Part shown: piece after piece, positions 1-10,495 of the stretch
How positions within the stretch are numbered: the first letter of the stretch is position 1
Layout of the letters: every line of letters starts with the position of its first letter
NCBI RefSeq assembly: GCF_900115745.1
Contig: NZ_FOXP01000003.1
Location: 7,501 to 71,500, forward strand
Direction: 5' to 3'
Length of the DNA: 64,000 nt
From: Sphingomonas rubra
Lineage (GTDB): Bacteria; Pseudomonadota; Alphaproteobacteria; Sphingomonadales; Sphingomonadaceae
Translations under genes and position numbers: made by a program
The notes under the pieces: model-generated
Told to the model about the DNA's origin: nothing
Databases searched by the model: none
What the model saw: the letters and a program-made list of their open reading frames with translations, nothing else

Positions 1-398
1 CCGCGCTCCTGCCGCTCGACGCGCTGGTCGCCCTGCTGCTCGCCGGCATGGATCGGCTCGCCCTCGTCGCCGTAATCCTCGTCGCCGGCATCGTCGAAGT
101 CCTGCTGCTGACGACGCGGCTGCTGCTCCTCGAAGCGGCCGCGCTGGTCGGCGAGCACGCGGAAATAATGATCGGCGAACTGGAGATAGTATTCGGTGTT
201 GACGCGGTCGCCCTGGCGCTGCGCGTCGGACGCGAGATTCTTGTACTTCTCCAGCAGCTGGCTGGCGTTGCCGCGCGAGCGGCTGTCGATCCGGTTGCCG
301 TTGTCGCCGCGTCCCTGGCCACCCTGGCGCGGCCCGTTGCCGCCGCCACCATTGTTGTTGCGACCGCGACGCCGTCCGGCCTGCCGATTGTTGATCAA
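1..398 (-). CDS. DUF4167 domain-containing protein, 3' end missing
   Basis: Translation from a TTG at 398 begins MINNRQAGRRRGR and runs into the left window edge. An AGGA lies 8 bases before the TTG. The N-terminus is rich in Arg, Gly and Asn. It is followed by a segment around residues 40-75 (SQLLEKYKNLASDAQRQGD, then EYYLQFADHYFRVLADQ) that is the hallmark of the alphaproteobacterial DUF4167 family. The low-complexity acidic and glutamine-rich tail is also usual for the family. The family has no established function; the basic N-terminus suggests nucleic-acid binding, which is inference. It lies downstream of prmC on the same strand. The 212-bp gap (399-610) holds no convincing gene and probably carries its promoter. 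Confidence 0.85.
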   Translation of the reverse strand, partial: MINNRQAGRRRGRNNNGGGGNGPRQGGQGRGDNGNRIDSRSRGNASQLLEKYKNLASDAQRQGDRVNTEYYLQFADHYFRVLADQRGRFEEQQPRRQQQDFDDAGDEDYGDEGEPIHAGEQQGDQRVERQER

Positions 399-610
399 GC
401 TGTTCGTCCTTTAGCCAAACGCACATGGGCTCCCGGGTACACCCCGCGCGACGTCTCGCGCCGTTTGCCAGAACCGCCGGATCGCAGCGATGTCGTGACT
501 GTGGGTGTGGGTGGCCGCCCGGCTGCTCGCCGGATGCCAGGCCCCGGCCATCGTCATAGCGACCGGCAAGGCAGCCCGACAAGCGAAATATGACGCGCGC
601 GCGCCGCTCG

Positions 611-1447
611 TCAAGTCGCCAGCAGGACACGCGGCCGTCCGCCGAGGTCGCGGTGCTCGGCCACGGCGAAGCCCTGTTCGGCGAGCAAGGCGCCGACCGC
701 CCGTCCCTGCGTCCAGCCGATCTCCAGCAGCACCGCGCCGCCGGGCGCGAGCAGGCGACGCAGGTCGGGGATCAGCCGGCGATAATCCGCCAACCCGTCG
801 CCGCCGGCATAGAGGGCGGAGGGCGGCTCGTGCGCCGACACCTCCCGCGGCAGCGCCTCGTCGGTGGCGATGTAGGGCGGATTGGCAACGATGCAGTCGA
901 AACGGCCGGCGAGCGCGGTAGCCCAGTTGCCCCGGACGAAGACGGCGCGAGAACCGAACGGCGCCGCGTTGGCCGTCGCCCAGCCGAGCGCCTCGGCCGA
1001 TCGGTCGACACCCAGTCCTCTCGTTTCCGGCCATTCCGCGAGCAAAGCGAGCAGCAAGGTACCCGGGCCGGTGCCGAGGTCGAGCAGCGTCGCGGGGTGG
1101 CGATCGGCGAAATGGGCGAGCGCGGCCTCGACCAGCGTCTCGCTGTCCGCGCGCGGCACCAAGGCGCCGGGCCCGACCTGGAGGTCGAGCGTCCAGAACC
1201 CCCGCGTGCCGGTGATGTAGGCGACCGGTTCGTGGCGGGCACGGCGCTCGACCAGCGCGGCGAAGGTGGCAGGGATGGTCCAGCGCTCGGGATCGAGCAA
1301 CAGCGCCTGCCGCTCGATCCCGAGCGCGTGGGCGAGCAAGAGTTCGGCGTCGAGCCGCGGCGTGGCGGAAAAGGCGAACCGGGCTGCGGCAACCGACAGG
1401 GCGTGGTGGACGGCGATCATCTCGTAGCCAGGGTCCGTGGCAGGCAT
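611..1447 (-). CDS. prmC: Peptide chain release factor N5-glutamine methyltransferase
   Basis: PrmC methylates the glutamine of the GGQ motif in release factors using SAM, in the cytoplasm. The protein has an N-terminal helical domain, a SAM-binding loop (LLDLGTGPGTLLL) and the diagnostic NPPY motif (IVANPPYIATD) that positions the substrate glutamine. It directly follows prfA, which encodes its substrate, on the same strand. The frame is open up to 1489, but those extra residues are the translation of an intergenic palindromic repeat, so I place the start at the ATG at 1447. An ATG at 1420 (MIAVHHALS) is the alternative. Length (about 278 aa) is normal for the family. Confidence 0.9.
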   Translation of the reverse strand: MPATDPGYEMIAVHHALSVAAARFAFSATPRLDAELLLAHALGIERQALLLDPERWTIPATFAALVERRARHEPVAYITGTRGFWTLDLQVGPGALVPRADSETLVEAALAHFADRHPATLLDLGTGPGTLLLALLAEWPETRGLGVDRSAEALGWATANAAPFGSRAVFVRGNWATALAGRFDCIVANPPYIATDEALPREVSAHEPPSALYAGGDGLADYRRLIPDLRRLLAPGGAVLLEIGWTQGRAVGALLAEQGFAVAEHRDLGGRPRVLLAT

Positions 1448-1464
1448 CAGCGGCCCACCAATAG

Positions 1465-1548
1465 CGTCATGCCGGGCTCGTCCCGGCATCCAGAACCAAG
1501 CACCGCTGCGTTCGTGATCCTGGTTGCCGGGACGAGCCCGGCATGACG
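1465..1548. repeat. REP-like palindrome, family C (copy 1)
   Basis: Two inverted arms, gtcatgccgggctcgtcccg and its complement, are separated by a variable loop of about 25 bases. The element sits between prfA and prmC. Near-identical copies lie at 38158, 40908, 54903 and 56749. Each is about 84 bp and strictly intergenic apart from marginal read-through into open frames. Confidence 0.9.
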
Positions 1549-1571
1549 GTCGTAAAGATCGTCCGCCTCGA

Positions 1572-2644
<1,073 letters not shown>

Positions 2645-2648
<4 letters not shown>

Positions 2649-3889
2649 GAGAAATCGAACGCCGCTAGGGCACGGCGCATCTCGTTCTCCCGCTCGGGGG
2701 GCCAATTGAGGTTGCGGAACGTCGTCGTCGGCTCCCCACCACGCCGGCTGAACGACATGATCGCGCCCGGACGCATCTTCATTGCCCGATCATACCGCTT
2801 CTTGGGATTACCGGTCACGAACGCCTCCGCCGCGATATGCGCGCGTCGAAGGGCAACAACGTGTGCCCGGACCTGGGCGTCGAACTCGGCGTCCTCGGCC
2901 ACGATCGCGATGAGCGGCGTCGCCACTGGCGGCTCGGCGCTCAGCATCGCCAGCCGCTCGACCCCCGCCGCCCAGCCGACGCCCGCTGTCGCCGGCCCGC
3001 CCAGGCTCTCGATCAGCCCGTCGTACCGCCCACCGGCCAGCACGGTCCCCTGCGCGCCGAGCCGGTCGGTGACGAACTCGAACGCGGTGTGGCGGTAGTA
3101 ATCCAGTCCGCGGACCAGCCGCGGGTTGCGCGTCCACGCCACGCCCGCCGCGTCGAGCCCGGCGGTTACCGCGTCGAAGAACGCCCGCGCCTCCGGCGTC
3201 AGGAACGCGTCAATATCGGGTGCCGAGTCCGCCGCCGGGCGGTCGCGCGGGTCCTTCGAATCGAGAATGCGCAGCGGGTTTTTCGCCAACCGGTTCAGGC
3301 TGTCCTCCGACAGCTCGCCGCGAAAGCCATCGAAATGGTCGACCAGCGCCTGCCGCCACGCGTCGCGCGTCGCCTGATCGCCCAGCGTGTTGAGCTGCAA
3401 GGTGACCCCCTCGATCCCCAATTCGCGCAGCAACTGGTCCGCCAGCACCAGCAGCTCGACATCAGCGGCGGGCTCGGGCGCGCCGATCACCTCGGCGTCG
3501 ATCTGGTGGAACTGGCGATACCGCCCCTTCTGCGGCCGCTCGTAACGGAACACCGGGCCGGAAGTGGCGAGCTTCAGCGGCGCATATTGCTGCCACCCCT
3601 CGGTTAGGAACGCGCGCGCCAGGCCGGCGGTGAACTCCGGCCGCAGCGTCAGGCTGTCGCCGCCGCGATCGGGGAACGTGTACATCTCCTTCGACACCAC
3701 GTCGGTGGTCTCACCGATCGAGCGGGCGAACACCTCGGTCGCCTCGAACACCGGGATGTCGACCCGCTGGAAGCAGTAGAGCGCCCGCACCCGCTCGAAC
3801 GTGGCGAGGACGTACGCGAAGCGGCGCTGCTCGTCGCCGAAGATGTCCTGCGTGCCGCGCACGCGATGGGGGGTCTGGATACGGGCCAT
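2645..3889 (-). CDS. hisS: Histidine--tRNA ligase
   Basis: Class II aminoacyl-tRNA synthetase that charges tRNA-His in the cytoplasm. The start is [17 protein letters not shown]. Class II motif 2 is seen as [19 protein letters not shown], and the histidine-specific motif as [17 protein letters not shown] short C-terminal anticodon-binding domain follows. The 414-aa length is normal. It is first in the minus-strand operon, and its TGA overlaps the prfA ATG by 4 bp. Confidence 0.98.
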
Positions 3890-3940
3890 TTCGGGCGGAC
3901 ATCTAGGCGAGCCGACGCCGCCGCGCTAGCACCCCGCCAC

Positions 3941-4588
3941 ATGGACGAGCGACGCTGGTGGGGATTGGGAAGCAAGGTCGCGCCGCCGCGCTTCGTGCTG
4001 TTCGTGGCGGTGCTCGCCGCCGGCCTGCCGGTGCTGATCGCGCTGCTCGGTCGCGAACGCGGGATCATGGCGGCGTTCGACGTCGCCGCGCTCGTCTTCC
4101 TCGTGGCGGTGTCGACGCTGTTCGGCCACGGCGACGCGGCACGGATGCGCGCCGCGGCGCGCGACAACGACGCCTACCGGGCGACGCTGCTCGGCTTCAC
4201 CGCGACGACGACGCTGGTCATCCTGGTCGCGGTGGCGGGCGAGCTGCAGGGGCGCCACGACGCCTGGTCGCTGGCGCTGGTGGTGGCGACGCTGGTGCTC
4301 GCCTGGCTGTTCTCCAACACCGTCTGGGCGCTCCACTACGCGCACGTCTTCTACCTGGCGGACGGCGAGGGAAAGGATGCGGGCGGGCTCGACTTTCCCG
4401 GCTGCCGCACGCCCGATTACTGGGACTTCCTGTATTTCAGCCTGACGCTCGGCATGACCTTCCAGACCTCCGACGTGACGATCACCGCGCGCGGACTCCG
4501 CCGCGTGGTACTGGGCCACAGCCTCGCGGCCTTCGTGTTCAACCTCGGCGTGCTCGCCTTCACCGTCAACGTCATCGGCGGTGGGTGA
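3941..4588 (+). CDS. DUF1345 family membrane protein
   Basis: The 215-aa protein has about five hydrophobic segments, including an N-terminal pair. The family signature appears near the C-terminus (YWDFLYFSLTLGMTFQTSDV). DUF1345 proteins are inner-membrane proteins of unknown function. The ATG at 3941 (MDERRWWGLG) is preferred over an upstream in-frame codon at 3866, which would put the start inside the hisS gene on the other strand. It is divergent from hisS, which starts about 50 bp away, so the two promoters must share the short gap. Confidence 0.85.
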   Translation: MDERRWWGLGSKVAPPRFVLFVAVLAAGLPVLIALLGRERGIMAAFDVAALVFLVAVSTLFGHGDAARMRAAARDNDAYRATLLGFTATTTLVILVAVAGELQGRHDAWSLALVVATLVLAWLFSNTVWALHYAHVFYLADGEGKDAGGLDFPGCRTPDYWDFLYFSLTLGMTFQTSDVTITARGLRRVVLGHSLAAFVFNLGVLAFTVNVIGGG

Positions 4589-4678
4589 GCGGAAGGACGT
4601 GGCGCCGACCAGCCAAAGGACTGGACGGCTGTCGTTTCGTCTCGCTACACCCCGCCCTTTCCTAGCCGAAGGACGTCC

Positions 4679-6601
4679 ATGCGCCGCCTGCTTCTCGTCA
4701 GTTCGCTCCTCGCCTCTTCCGCCGTCGTGGCGCAGGTGCCCGCCGGCAACTCCGCGCCGCAGCCGGTGCCGATCGTCGACACCATCCCCCCGGCGGTCGA
4801 CCGGCCCTATCCCGGCGTCATCAAGCTCGACGTCGACGCCACGGATACCGAGCGCGGGATCTTCCTGGTCAAGGAGACGATCCCCGTCGCGAAGACCGGC
4901 GACGTGGCGCTGCTCTTCCCCAAATGGCTGCCGGGCACCCACGCGCCGCGCGGCGAGATCGAGAAGGTGGCGGGGCTCGTCGTTCGCGCGAACGGCCGCG
5001 TGCTGCCGTGGACGCGCGACACCCTGGACGTCTACGCCTTCCACGTCGACGTGCCCGCGGGCGCCAAGCAGCTGGACGTCGAGTTCCAGTTCCTGTCGGC
5101 GACCAGGCCCGATCAGGGTCGCGTGGTCGCCACGCCCCGGATGATCTCGCTCCAGCCCAACTCGGTCAGCCTGTATCCGGCGGGCTATTTCACCCGGCAG
5201 ATCCCGATCCAGATGAACGTCAAGTTCCCCGCCGGCTGGACCGCGGCGGGCGCGGTGCCGGCGCGCGCGACGCAGGGGGCGGGCGGCGCGACCTACGCCT
5301 ATCAGCAGACCAATTACGAGGTGCTGGTCGACTCGCCGATCCTCGCCGGCCGCTACGGCAAGACGTGGCCGCTGTCCTCGCGCGTCGACCTCGCCGTCTT
5401 CGCCGACGATCCCAAGGAATTGGCCGCGACACCGGAGCAGATCGCCGCGCACCAGCGGCTGGTCGAGCAGGCGGTGAAGACCTTCGGCGCGCAGCATTAC
5501 GACCATTACGTGTTCCTGCTGTCGATCACCGACGACCTCGGCGGGATCGGGCTGGAGCATCACCGCTCGTCGGAGAACGGGGTCGATCCTGGCTATTTCA
5601 TCGATTGGGAAAACTCGGTTACCCGGCGCAACCTGCTGCCGCACGAATTCAGCCACTCCTGGGACGGCAAGTTCCGCCGCGGCGCGGAGCTGTGGACGCC
5701 CGATTATCGCATGCCGATGCGCGACCACTCGCTTTGGGTGTACGAGGGGCAGACGCAGTTCTGGGGCTACGTCCTCCAGGCGCGCTCGGGACTGGTGTCG
5801 AAGCAGGACACGCTCGACGCCTATGCCGCGATCCTGGCGGTGTACGACACGTCGCAGGGGCGCCAGTGGCGGCCGCTGATCGACACCACCAACGATCCGA
5901 TCATCTCCGCCCGCCGCCCCAAGGGCTGGCCGAGCTGGCAGCGGTCGGAGGACTATTACAACCAGGGCCTGATGGTGTGGATGGAGGTCGACGCGATGCT
6001 GCGCCAGAAATCGGGCGGCACCAAGTCGATCGACGATTTCGCGAAGGCGTTCTTCGGCATCCGCGACGGCGACTGGGGCGAGGTGACCTACACCTTCGCC
6101 GACGTGGCGCAGACGCTGAACGCGATCGTGCCCTACGACTGGGCTGGCTTCCTCACCCAGCGGCTGACCGAGACGGGCAAGCCGGCGCCGATCAACGGCT
6201 TCGCGATGAACGGGTATAAGCTGGTCTACACCGACACGCCGACGAGCTATTTCACCAAGGCCGAGAAGAGCCGCGGCACCGACGCGAGCTACTCGGTCGG
6301 GCTGGTCGTCAACAAGGACGGCGTGGTGACCTCGTCGATCTGGGGCAGCCCGGCGTTCGCGGCGAAGATCGACGTCGGCACGACGATCGTCGGCGTCGGC
6401 GGCGAGGCTTATTCGGGCGACCGGCTGAAGGCGGCGATCGCCGCGGCGAAGGGCACCAAGGAGCCGATCAGGCTGCTGGTGAAGAACGCCGACCGGCTGC
6501 GCGACATCGCGATCGACTATCACGACGGCCCCCGCTATCCGCGCCTCCAGAAAACGGGGCAGGGCGACACCGGGCTCGACCGGTTGCTGACCGCCCGCTG
6601 A
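4679..6601 (+). CDS. M61 family metallopeptidase with C-terminal PDZ domain
   Basis: Exported zinc peptidase of the glycyl-aminopeptidase (M61) family. A signal peptide covers about residues 1-19 (MRRLLLVSSLLASSAVVAQ). The zinc motif H322-E-F-S-H326 lies in LLPHEFSHSWDGKFRR, with the typical downstream glutamate region (LWVYEGQTQFWG). A PDZ-like segment follows at about residues 530-600 (SVGLVVNKDGVV...GTTIVGVGG). The 640-aa length fits the family. It probably trims peptides in the periplasm or at the outer membrane; the physiological substrate cannot be read from sequence. It precedes ppa by 19 bp, so co-transcription is possible. Confidence 0.92.
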   Translation: MRRLLLVSSLLASSAVVAQVPAGNSAPQPVPIVDTIPPAVDRPYPGVIKLDVDATDTERGIFLVKETIPVAKTGDVALLFPKWLPGTHAPRGEIEKVAGLVVRANGRVLPWTRDTLDVYAFHVDVPAGAKQLDVEFQFLSATRPDQGRVVATPRMISLQPNSVSLYPAGYFTRQIPIQMNVKFPAGWTAAGAVPARATQGAGGATYAYQQTNYEVLVDSPILAGRYGKTWPLSSRVDLAVFADDPKELAATPEQIAAHQRLVEQAVKTFGAQHYDHYVFLLSITDDLGGIGLEHHRSSENGVDPGYFIDWENSVTRRNLLPHEFSHSWDGKFRRGAELWTPDYRMPMRDHSLWVYEGQTQFWGYVLQARSGLVSKQDTLDAYAAILAVYDTSQGRQWRPLIDTTNDPIISARRPKGWPSWQRSEDYYNQGLMVWMEVDAMLRQKSGGTKSIDDFAKAFFGIRDGDWGEVTYTFADVAQTLNAIVPYDWAGFLTQRLTETGKPAPINGFAMNGYKLVYTDTPTSYFTKAEKSRGTDASYSVGLVVNKDGVVTSSIWGSPAFAAKIDVGTTIVGVGGEAYSGDRLKAAIAAAKGTKEPIRLLVKNADRLRDIAIDYHDGPRYPRLQKTGQGDTGLDRLLTAR

Positions 6602-6620
6602 CACCAACTAGGGAAGCATC

Positions 6621-7202
6621 ATGCGCATCGACCTGATCCCGACGGGCAAGAACCCGCCGGAAGACCTCAACGTCATCATCGAGGTGCCGACCGGCGGCGA
6701 GCCGGTGAAGTACGAGTTCGACAAGGCGTCCGGCGCGCTGTTCGTCGATCGCATCCTCCACACGCCGATGCGGTATCCGGCGAATTACGGTTTCGTGCCG
6801 CACACCTTGTCGCCCGACGGCGACCCGCTCGACGCGCTGGTGATCGCGCGTTCGCCCTTTATCCCCGGCTGCGTCGTCCGCGCCCGGCCGATCGCGGTGC
6901 TGAACCTGGAAGACGAGGCCGGCGGCGACGAGAAGCTGGTCTGCGTGCCGGTGAACGACGTGTTCCCTTACTATTCGAACGTCGGCGGCCGCGACGACGT
7001 GCCGGAGATCGTCTTCGAGCAGATCGAGCACTTCTTCACCCACTACAAGGATCTGGAGAAGAAGAAGTGGGTCCGCGTCGGCAAATGGGGCGACGCCGCC
7101 GAGGCGCGGACCATCACGCTGGAGGCGATCGAGCGCTACGAGCAGGCCAAGAAGCAGGGCGAGGAGCCGCACGAGCAGGACGACGTCGCCGGCCGCGAGT
7201 GA
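6621..7202 (+). CDS. ppa: Inorganic pyrophosphatase
   Basis: Family I soluble pyrophosphatase, hydrolysing PPi to two Pi with Mg2+ and so pulling biosynthetic reactions forward. The metal-binding signature D66-G-D68-P-L-D71 matches the canonical D65/D67/D70 of the E. coli enzyme. Other family blocks are YPANYGFVPHT and HFFTHYKDLEKKKWV. At 193 aa it is slightly longer than the usual 175-180 because of an acidic C-terminal tail. Confidence 0.97.
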   Translation: MRIDLIPTGKNPPEDLNVIIEVPTGGEPVKYEFDKASGALFVDRILHTPMRYPANYGFVPHTLSPDGDPLDALVIARSPFIPGCVVRARPIAVLNLEDEAGGDEKLVCVPVNDVFPYYSNVGGRDDVPEIVFEQIEHFFTHYKDLEKKKWVRVGKWGDAAEARTITLEAIERYEQAKKQGEEPHEQDDVAGRE

Positions 7203-7269
7203 TGCCTCGGCGGCGGCGGGGCTCCCTCGCCGCCGCATGCCGCAACCGCCTTCGCGAGCGGACGCCGGC

Positions 7270-7740
7270 TCATCGTCCCGCCAGCCGCGTCAGCGCGGCG
7301 CCGTCGATCCGCTGCACCGTCCAGTCTTCCATGCCGACCGCGCCCATCGCGCGGTAGAAGGCGATCGCATCGGCGTTCCAGTCGAGCACCGACCATTCGA
7401 ACCGGGCACAGCCGCGCTCCACCGCGAGCGCGGCGAGATGGCGGAGCAGCGCCTTGCCGATCCCCCGCCCTCGTGCCGCCGGGGTGACGTAGAGGTCTTC
7501 CAGGTACAGCCCGCGCCGTCCCGTCCAAGTCGAGAAATTGTGAAAGAACAGCGCGAAGCCGACGGCCGCACCGTCCGCTTCCGCGATCACCGCCTCGGCG
7601 GCGGGCCGCTCGCCGAACAGCGCGGCGGCGAGCATCGGCTCCGTCGCCTTCACCGCATCGGGCTCGCGCTCGAAAGCGGCGAGTTCGCGGACGAGGGCGA
7701 GGATGACGGGAACGTCGGCGGGCGTGGCGGCGCGGATCAT
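7270..7740 (-). CDS. GNAT family N-acetyltransferase, diamine acetyltransferase-like
   Basis: The acetyl-CoA-binding signature is RGRGIGKALL. The flanking blocks FFHNFSTWTGRRGLYLEDL and ERGCARFEWSVLDWN resemble the spermidine/spermine acetyltransferase-like branch of GNAT. The substrate is therefore possibly a polyamine or small amine, which is inference. The ATG at 7740 (MIRAATPADVP) overlaps the upstream transporter stop as ATGA. An in-frame extension to 7800 would intrude into that gene. It is last of the four-gene coupled chain vapB-vapC-transporter-GNAT. About 156 aa. Confidence 0.87.
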   Translation of the reverse strand: MIRAATPADVPVILALVRELAAFEREPDAVKATEPMLAAALFGERPAAEAVIAEADGAAVGFALFFHNFSTWTGRRGLYLEDLYVTPAARGRGIGKALLRHLAALAVERGCARFEWSVLDWNADAIAFYRAMGAVGMEDWTVQRIDGAALTRLAGR

Positions 7741-8633
7741 GGCGCCGCCTGTAGCTCGGCCGTGGCAGCGATGTCGCGCTTCCTGGCGGCGAGAAGGCAC
7801 GCGACGACGATGATCGCGGCGCCGACCAGCGTCCAGATCGTCACCCGCTCACCGAAGACCAGCCAGCCGAGCACCGCCGCGTAGAGGAACGACGTATACT
7901 CCGTGGTCGCGAGGAAGCCGGTGTCGCCATGCGCGTAGGCCCAGGCGAGAAGCGCGAGCGACCCGGTGGCGAGGCACGCGGCGACGACGATCCGCGGCCA
8001 CAACGCCGCCTCCGGCAGCACCGCCAGCCAGGGCGCGGCAAGCGCGAGCAGCAGCGTGACGATGCCCGACTGGAAAAAGGCGATCTCTCCCGGTCCCGCC
8101 GCCTGCGCCTGCATCCGCGCCAGCACGAGATTGACCGCGTAGAGCAGCGCCGAGGCGAGGATCGCGGCCGCGCCGTCCATCCGCGCGCCGCCGAGATCCG
8201 CGCGGTCGCCGAGCAGCACGACCAGCACGCCGCCGAGCGCCGCGAACGAGCCGAGCACGACGCGCCCGCCGACCCGCTCGCCGAGCAACACCGCGCCGAG
8301 CAGCAGCGCGATCAGCGGCGCGATGTAGGAGAGCGTGATCGCCTGCGCCATCGGCACCCGCGCCAGCCCCCAGAAGAACAGCAGCGCCATCGCCGCGGTG
8401 ACGCTGCCCCGCGCGAGATGGAGTCGGAACGTCCGTCCCCGCGGCCACCCCCCGCCGCTCCGCCGCCACAGCAGCGCGCCGAGCCCGGTCGAGATCGCGG
8501 TGCGCCAGAACAGCGCGTTGTAGACGCCGATCGCCAGCACCAGCGACTTCATGAACGCGTCCATGACCGAGAACAGCCCGATGCCGATCGCGGCCACGCC
8601 GAACGCGAGCGCGGGGGTGACCGGGCGGGTCAA
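7737..8633 (-). CDS. DMT superfamily (EamA-type) transporter
   Basis: The 298-aa protein has about ten hydrophobic segments arranged as two EamA repeats, beginning FGVAAIGIGLFSVMDAFMKS. The second repeat carries the usual ATTEYTSFLYAAVLGWLVFGE block. Such proteins are inner-membrane drug/metabolite exporters; the substrate is unknown. Its ATG overlaps the stop of vapC by 4 bp, and its own stop overlaps the GNAT start, so translation of all four genes is likely coupled. An unusual setting for a housekeeping-type exporter. Confidence 0.9.
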   Translation of the reverse strand: MTRPVTPALAFGVAAIGIGLFSVMDAFMKSLVLAIGVYNALFWRTAISTGLGALLWRRSGGGWPRGRTFRLHLARGSVTAAMALLFFWGLARVPMAQAITLSYIAPLIALLLGAVLLGERVGGRVVLGSFAALGGVLVVLLGDRADLGGARMDGAAAILASALLYAVNLVLARMQAQAAGPGEIAFFQSGIVTLLLALAAPWLAVLPEAALWPRIVVAACLATGSLALLAWAYAHGDTGFLATTEYTSFLYAAVLGWLVFGERVTIWTLVGAAIIVVACLLAARKRDIAATAELQAAP

Positions 8634-9016
8634 CGGATCAGGCGGATGTCATAACCCAGCGCCTCGCCCGCCGTCGCCATCCGGCGATCGCCGGTCAGGA
8701 TCGGCAACGACCGTGAGCGGCCGAGCACGAGGCAGGCGCGATCGCCAAGCGAGATGCCCGAAGATCGTGTCGGTGCGCGCAGCTCGGCCGTCGCGCGAGC
8801 CGCAGTCAGATCAAAGGAAGCGATGTCGATCTCGAAACTCGCGATCGCACCCAGAATGTTGCTGATGTCAGCGCCTTGCTCCAGCCCTCGTGAGCAGCTT
8901 TCCGAAACATTGACGGCCGACATCACGCTACGACGCAGCTGCGGGATGACGATCTCTGCTCCAGGCTCGTCCAACAGCACGGCGAGCAACGCCGCCGCAT
9001 CGATGACCACTGTCAC
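8630..9016 (-). CDS. vapC: PIN-domain ribonuclease toxin, VapC family
   Basis: The 128-aa PIN domain has acidic residues in the expected places: D6 in VVIDAAALLA, the glutamate in SAVNVSE, the aspartate in SLGDRACL, and the last in LTGDRRM. VapC toxins cleave tRNA or rRNA and are held inactive by a cognate VapB. The antitoxin gene lies immediately upstream with an ATGA overlap. The stop codon also overlaps the start of the downstream transporter. All catalytic acids appear intact, so it could be active. Confidence 0.9.
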   Translation of the reverse strand: MTVVIDAAALLAVLLDEPGAEIVIPQLRRSVMSAVNVSESCSRGLEQGADISNILGAIASFEIDIASFDLTAARATAELRAPTRSSGISLGDRACLVLGRSRSLPILTGDRRMATAGEALGYDIRLIR

Positions 9017-9258
9017 TCCGCCGGCCAGTCGATACGGCGGTCGGCCAGGAACTGATCGACGCTGTAGTCGGGGCCGACTGCTGCACGAAAGGATCGTTGC
9101 GCGTCGCGCACGACCTGCTCGAACGTCCGGATGGTGAAGCCGCCATCACCATCACGTTTGAAGACGAGCGAGTCGCCATCCTTGATGCCGAACTCACGGC
9201 GTAGGTCGGCGGGAATGACGACCTTGCCGCCCGCGATCACCTTGGCATGATAAGTCAT
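9013..9258 (-). CDS. vapB: AbrB/MazE-fold antitoxin, VapB family
   Basis: 81-aa protein with an N-terminal swapped-hairpin AbrB DNA-binding fold (AKVIAGGKVVIPADLRREFG, then KDGDSLVF). The C-terminal tail is shorter and acidic or aromatic, as expected for the toxin-binding part. It overlaps vapC by 4 bp. VapB usually binds its own promoter with VapC. The ispG stop codon is 36 bp upstream, so the promoter is either very short, inside ispG, or shared with ispG. Confidence 0.9.
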   Translation of the reverse strand: MTYHAKVIAGGKVVIPADLRREFGIKDGDSLVFKRDGDGGFTIRTFEQVVRDAQRSFRAAVGPDYSVDQFLADRRIDWPAE

Positions 9259-9294
9259 GAACGATCCTCCAGGTACCGAAGGATAACACGGGAC

Positions 9295-10419
9295 CTACTC
9301 TGCCGCCACAGCCTCCGGCTCCGCCTTTGCCTCGATCTCCGCCGCCTTGGCTTCGACCAGGCGGACGATGTGGTCGATCATGCCCTCGTCCTGGACGTGG
9401 TGGTCGGTGACGCCGGAGAGGTAGACCATGTGGCGGCCGTTGCCGCCGCCGGTGATGCCGATATCGGTCTCGCGCGCTTCGCCGGGGCCGTTGACGACGC
9501 AGCCGAGCACCGACAGCGACATCGGCGTGCGGATATGCTGCAACCGCTCCTCCAGCGTCTGCACCGTGCGGATCACGTCGAAGCCCTGGCGCGCGCAGCT
9601 GGGGCAGCTGACCACGCGGACGCCGCGGTTGCGGATGCCGAGCGCCTTCAGCATCTCGAAGCCGACGCGGACCTCCTCCTCGGGCTCGGCCGACAGCGAC
9701 ACGCGGATCGTGTCGCCGATGCCGAACCACAGCAGGCTGCCGATGCCGATCGCCGACTTGACGGTGCCGCCGACGAAGCCGCCCGCCTCGGTGATGCCGA
9801 GATGAAGCGGACAGTCGACCTGCTCGGCGAGCTGCTGGTAGGCGGCGACCGCAAGGAACAGGTCGGATGCCTTCACCGCCACCTTGTACTCGTGGAAGTC
9901 GTGGTCCTGGAGCAGCTTGATATGGTCGAGCGCCGATTCGACCAGCGCGTCGGGGCACGGCTCGCCGTACTTCTCCAGCAGGTGCCGCTCCAGGCTGCCG
10001 CCGTTGACGCCGATGCGGATCGCGCAGCCGTTCGCCTTCGCGGCGCGGACGACCTCCGCCACGCGCTCGGACGAGCCGATGTTGCCGGGGTTGATGCGCA
10101 GGCACGCCGCGCCCGCGTCCGCCGCTTCCAGCGCGCGCTTGTAGTGGAAATGGATGTCGGCGACGATCGGCACGCGGGCGGCGCGGACGATCTGCTTTAA
10201 CGCGGTCGTCGACGCCACGTCGGGGCAGGAGACGCGAACGATGTCCGCCCCCGCTTCCTCGCAGCGGCGGATCTGGTCGACCGTCGCGCGCACGTCGTCG
10301 GTAGGCGTGTTGGTCATTGTCTGCACGGTGACGGGCGCATCGCCGCCGACGGGAACGGAGCCGACCATGATCTGGCGGCAGGGGCGGCGCGCGATGTCGC
10401 GCCAGGGCCGGATGGACAT
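9295..10419 (-). CDS. ispG: (E)-4-hydroxy-3-methylbut-2-enyl-diphosphate synthase
   Basis: Penultimate step of the MEP isoprenoid pathway, converting MEcPP to HMBPP with a [4Fe-4S] cluster. Cluster cysteines appear in [13 protein letters not shown] and [11 protein letters not shown]. The N-terminal TIM-barrel blocks are [20 protein letters not shown] and [12 protein letters not shown]. The ATG at 10419 ([12 protein letters not shown]) gives 374 aa, the normal bacterial length. The frame is open much farther upstream but only as antisense to iaaA. It is divergent from iaaA across 76 bp. Confidence 0.96.
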   Translation of the reverse strand: MSIRPWRDIARRPCRQIMVGSVPVGGDAPVTVQTMTNTPTDDVRATVDQIRRCEEAGADIVRVSCPDVASTTALKQIVRAARVPIVADIHFHYKRALEAADAGAACLRINPGNIGSSERVAEVVRAAKANGCAIRIGVNGGSLERHLLEKYGEPCPDALVESALDHIKLLQDHDFHEYKVAVKASDLFLAVAAYQQLAEQVDCPLHLGITEAGGFVGGTVKSAIGIGSLLWFGIGDTIRVSLSAEPEEEVRVGFEMLKALGIRNRGVRVVSCPSCARQGFDVIRTVQTLEERLQHIRTPMSLSVLGCVVNGPGEARETDIGITGGGNGRHMVYLSGVTDHHVQDEGMIDHIVRLVEAKAAEIEAKAEPEAVAAE

Positions 10420-10495
10420 GGCGCCCCCATACTCCTTTGTGGTGACAACAGGAAGTCGCTGGCGGCAGCGCACGCCCGCGGCTAGGGGCGCGGAC

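Noticed and set aside
411..1034. Minus-strand open frame covering the DUF4167-prmC gap
   Set aside because: It overlaps the end of prmC in another frame, is Arg-rich and lacks homology; the gap is better read as promoter DNA.
1465..1548. Family C palindromes as ordinary intrinsic terminators
   Set aside because: The arms are not followed by T-tracts and the element is nearly symmetric with a long loop; it recurs as a repeat family.
3926..6607. An 893-codon open frame on the minus strand opposite DUF1345 and the M61 peptidase
   Set aside because: Its translation is low-complexity Arg/Val/Asp/Gly-rich and matches no family, while the plus strand encodes two well-supported proteins. Long antisense frames are expected at about 70% GC.
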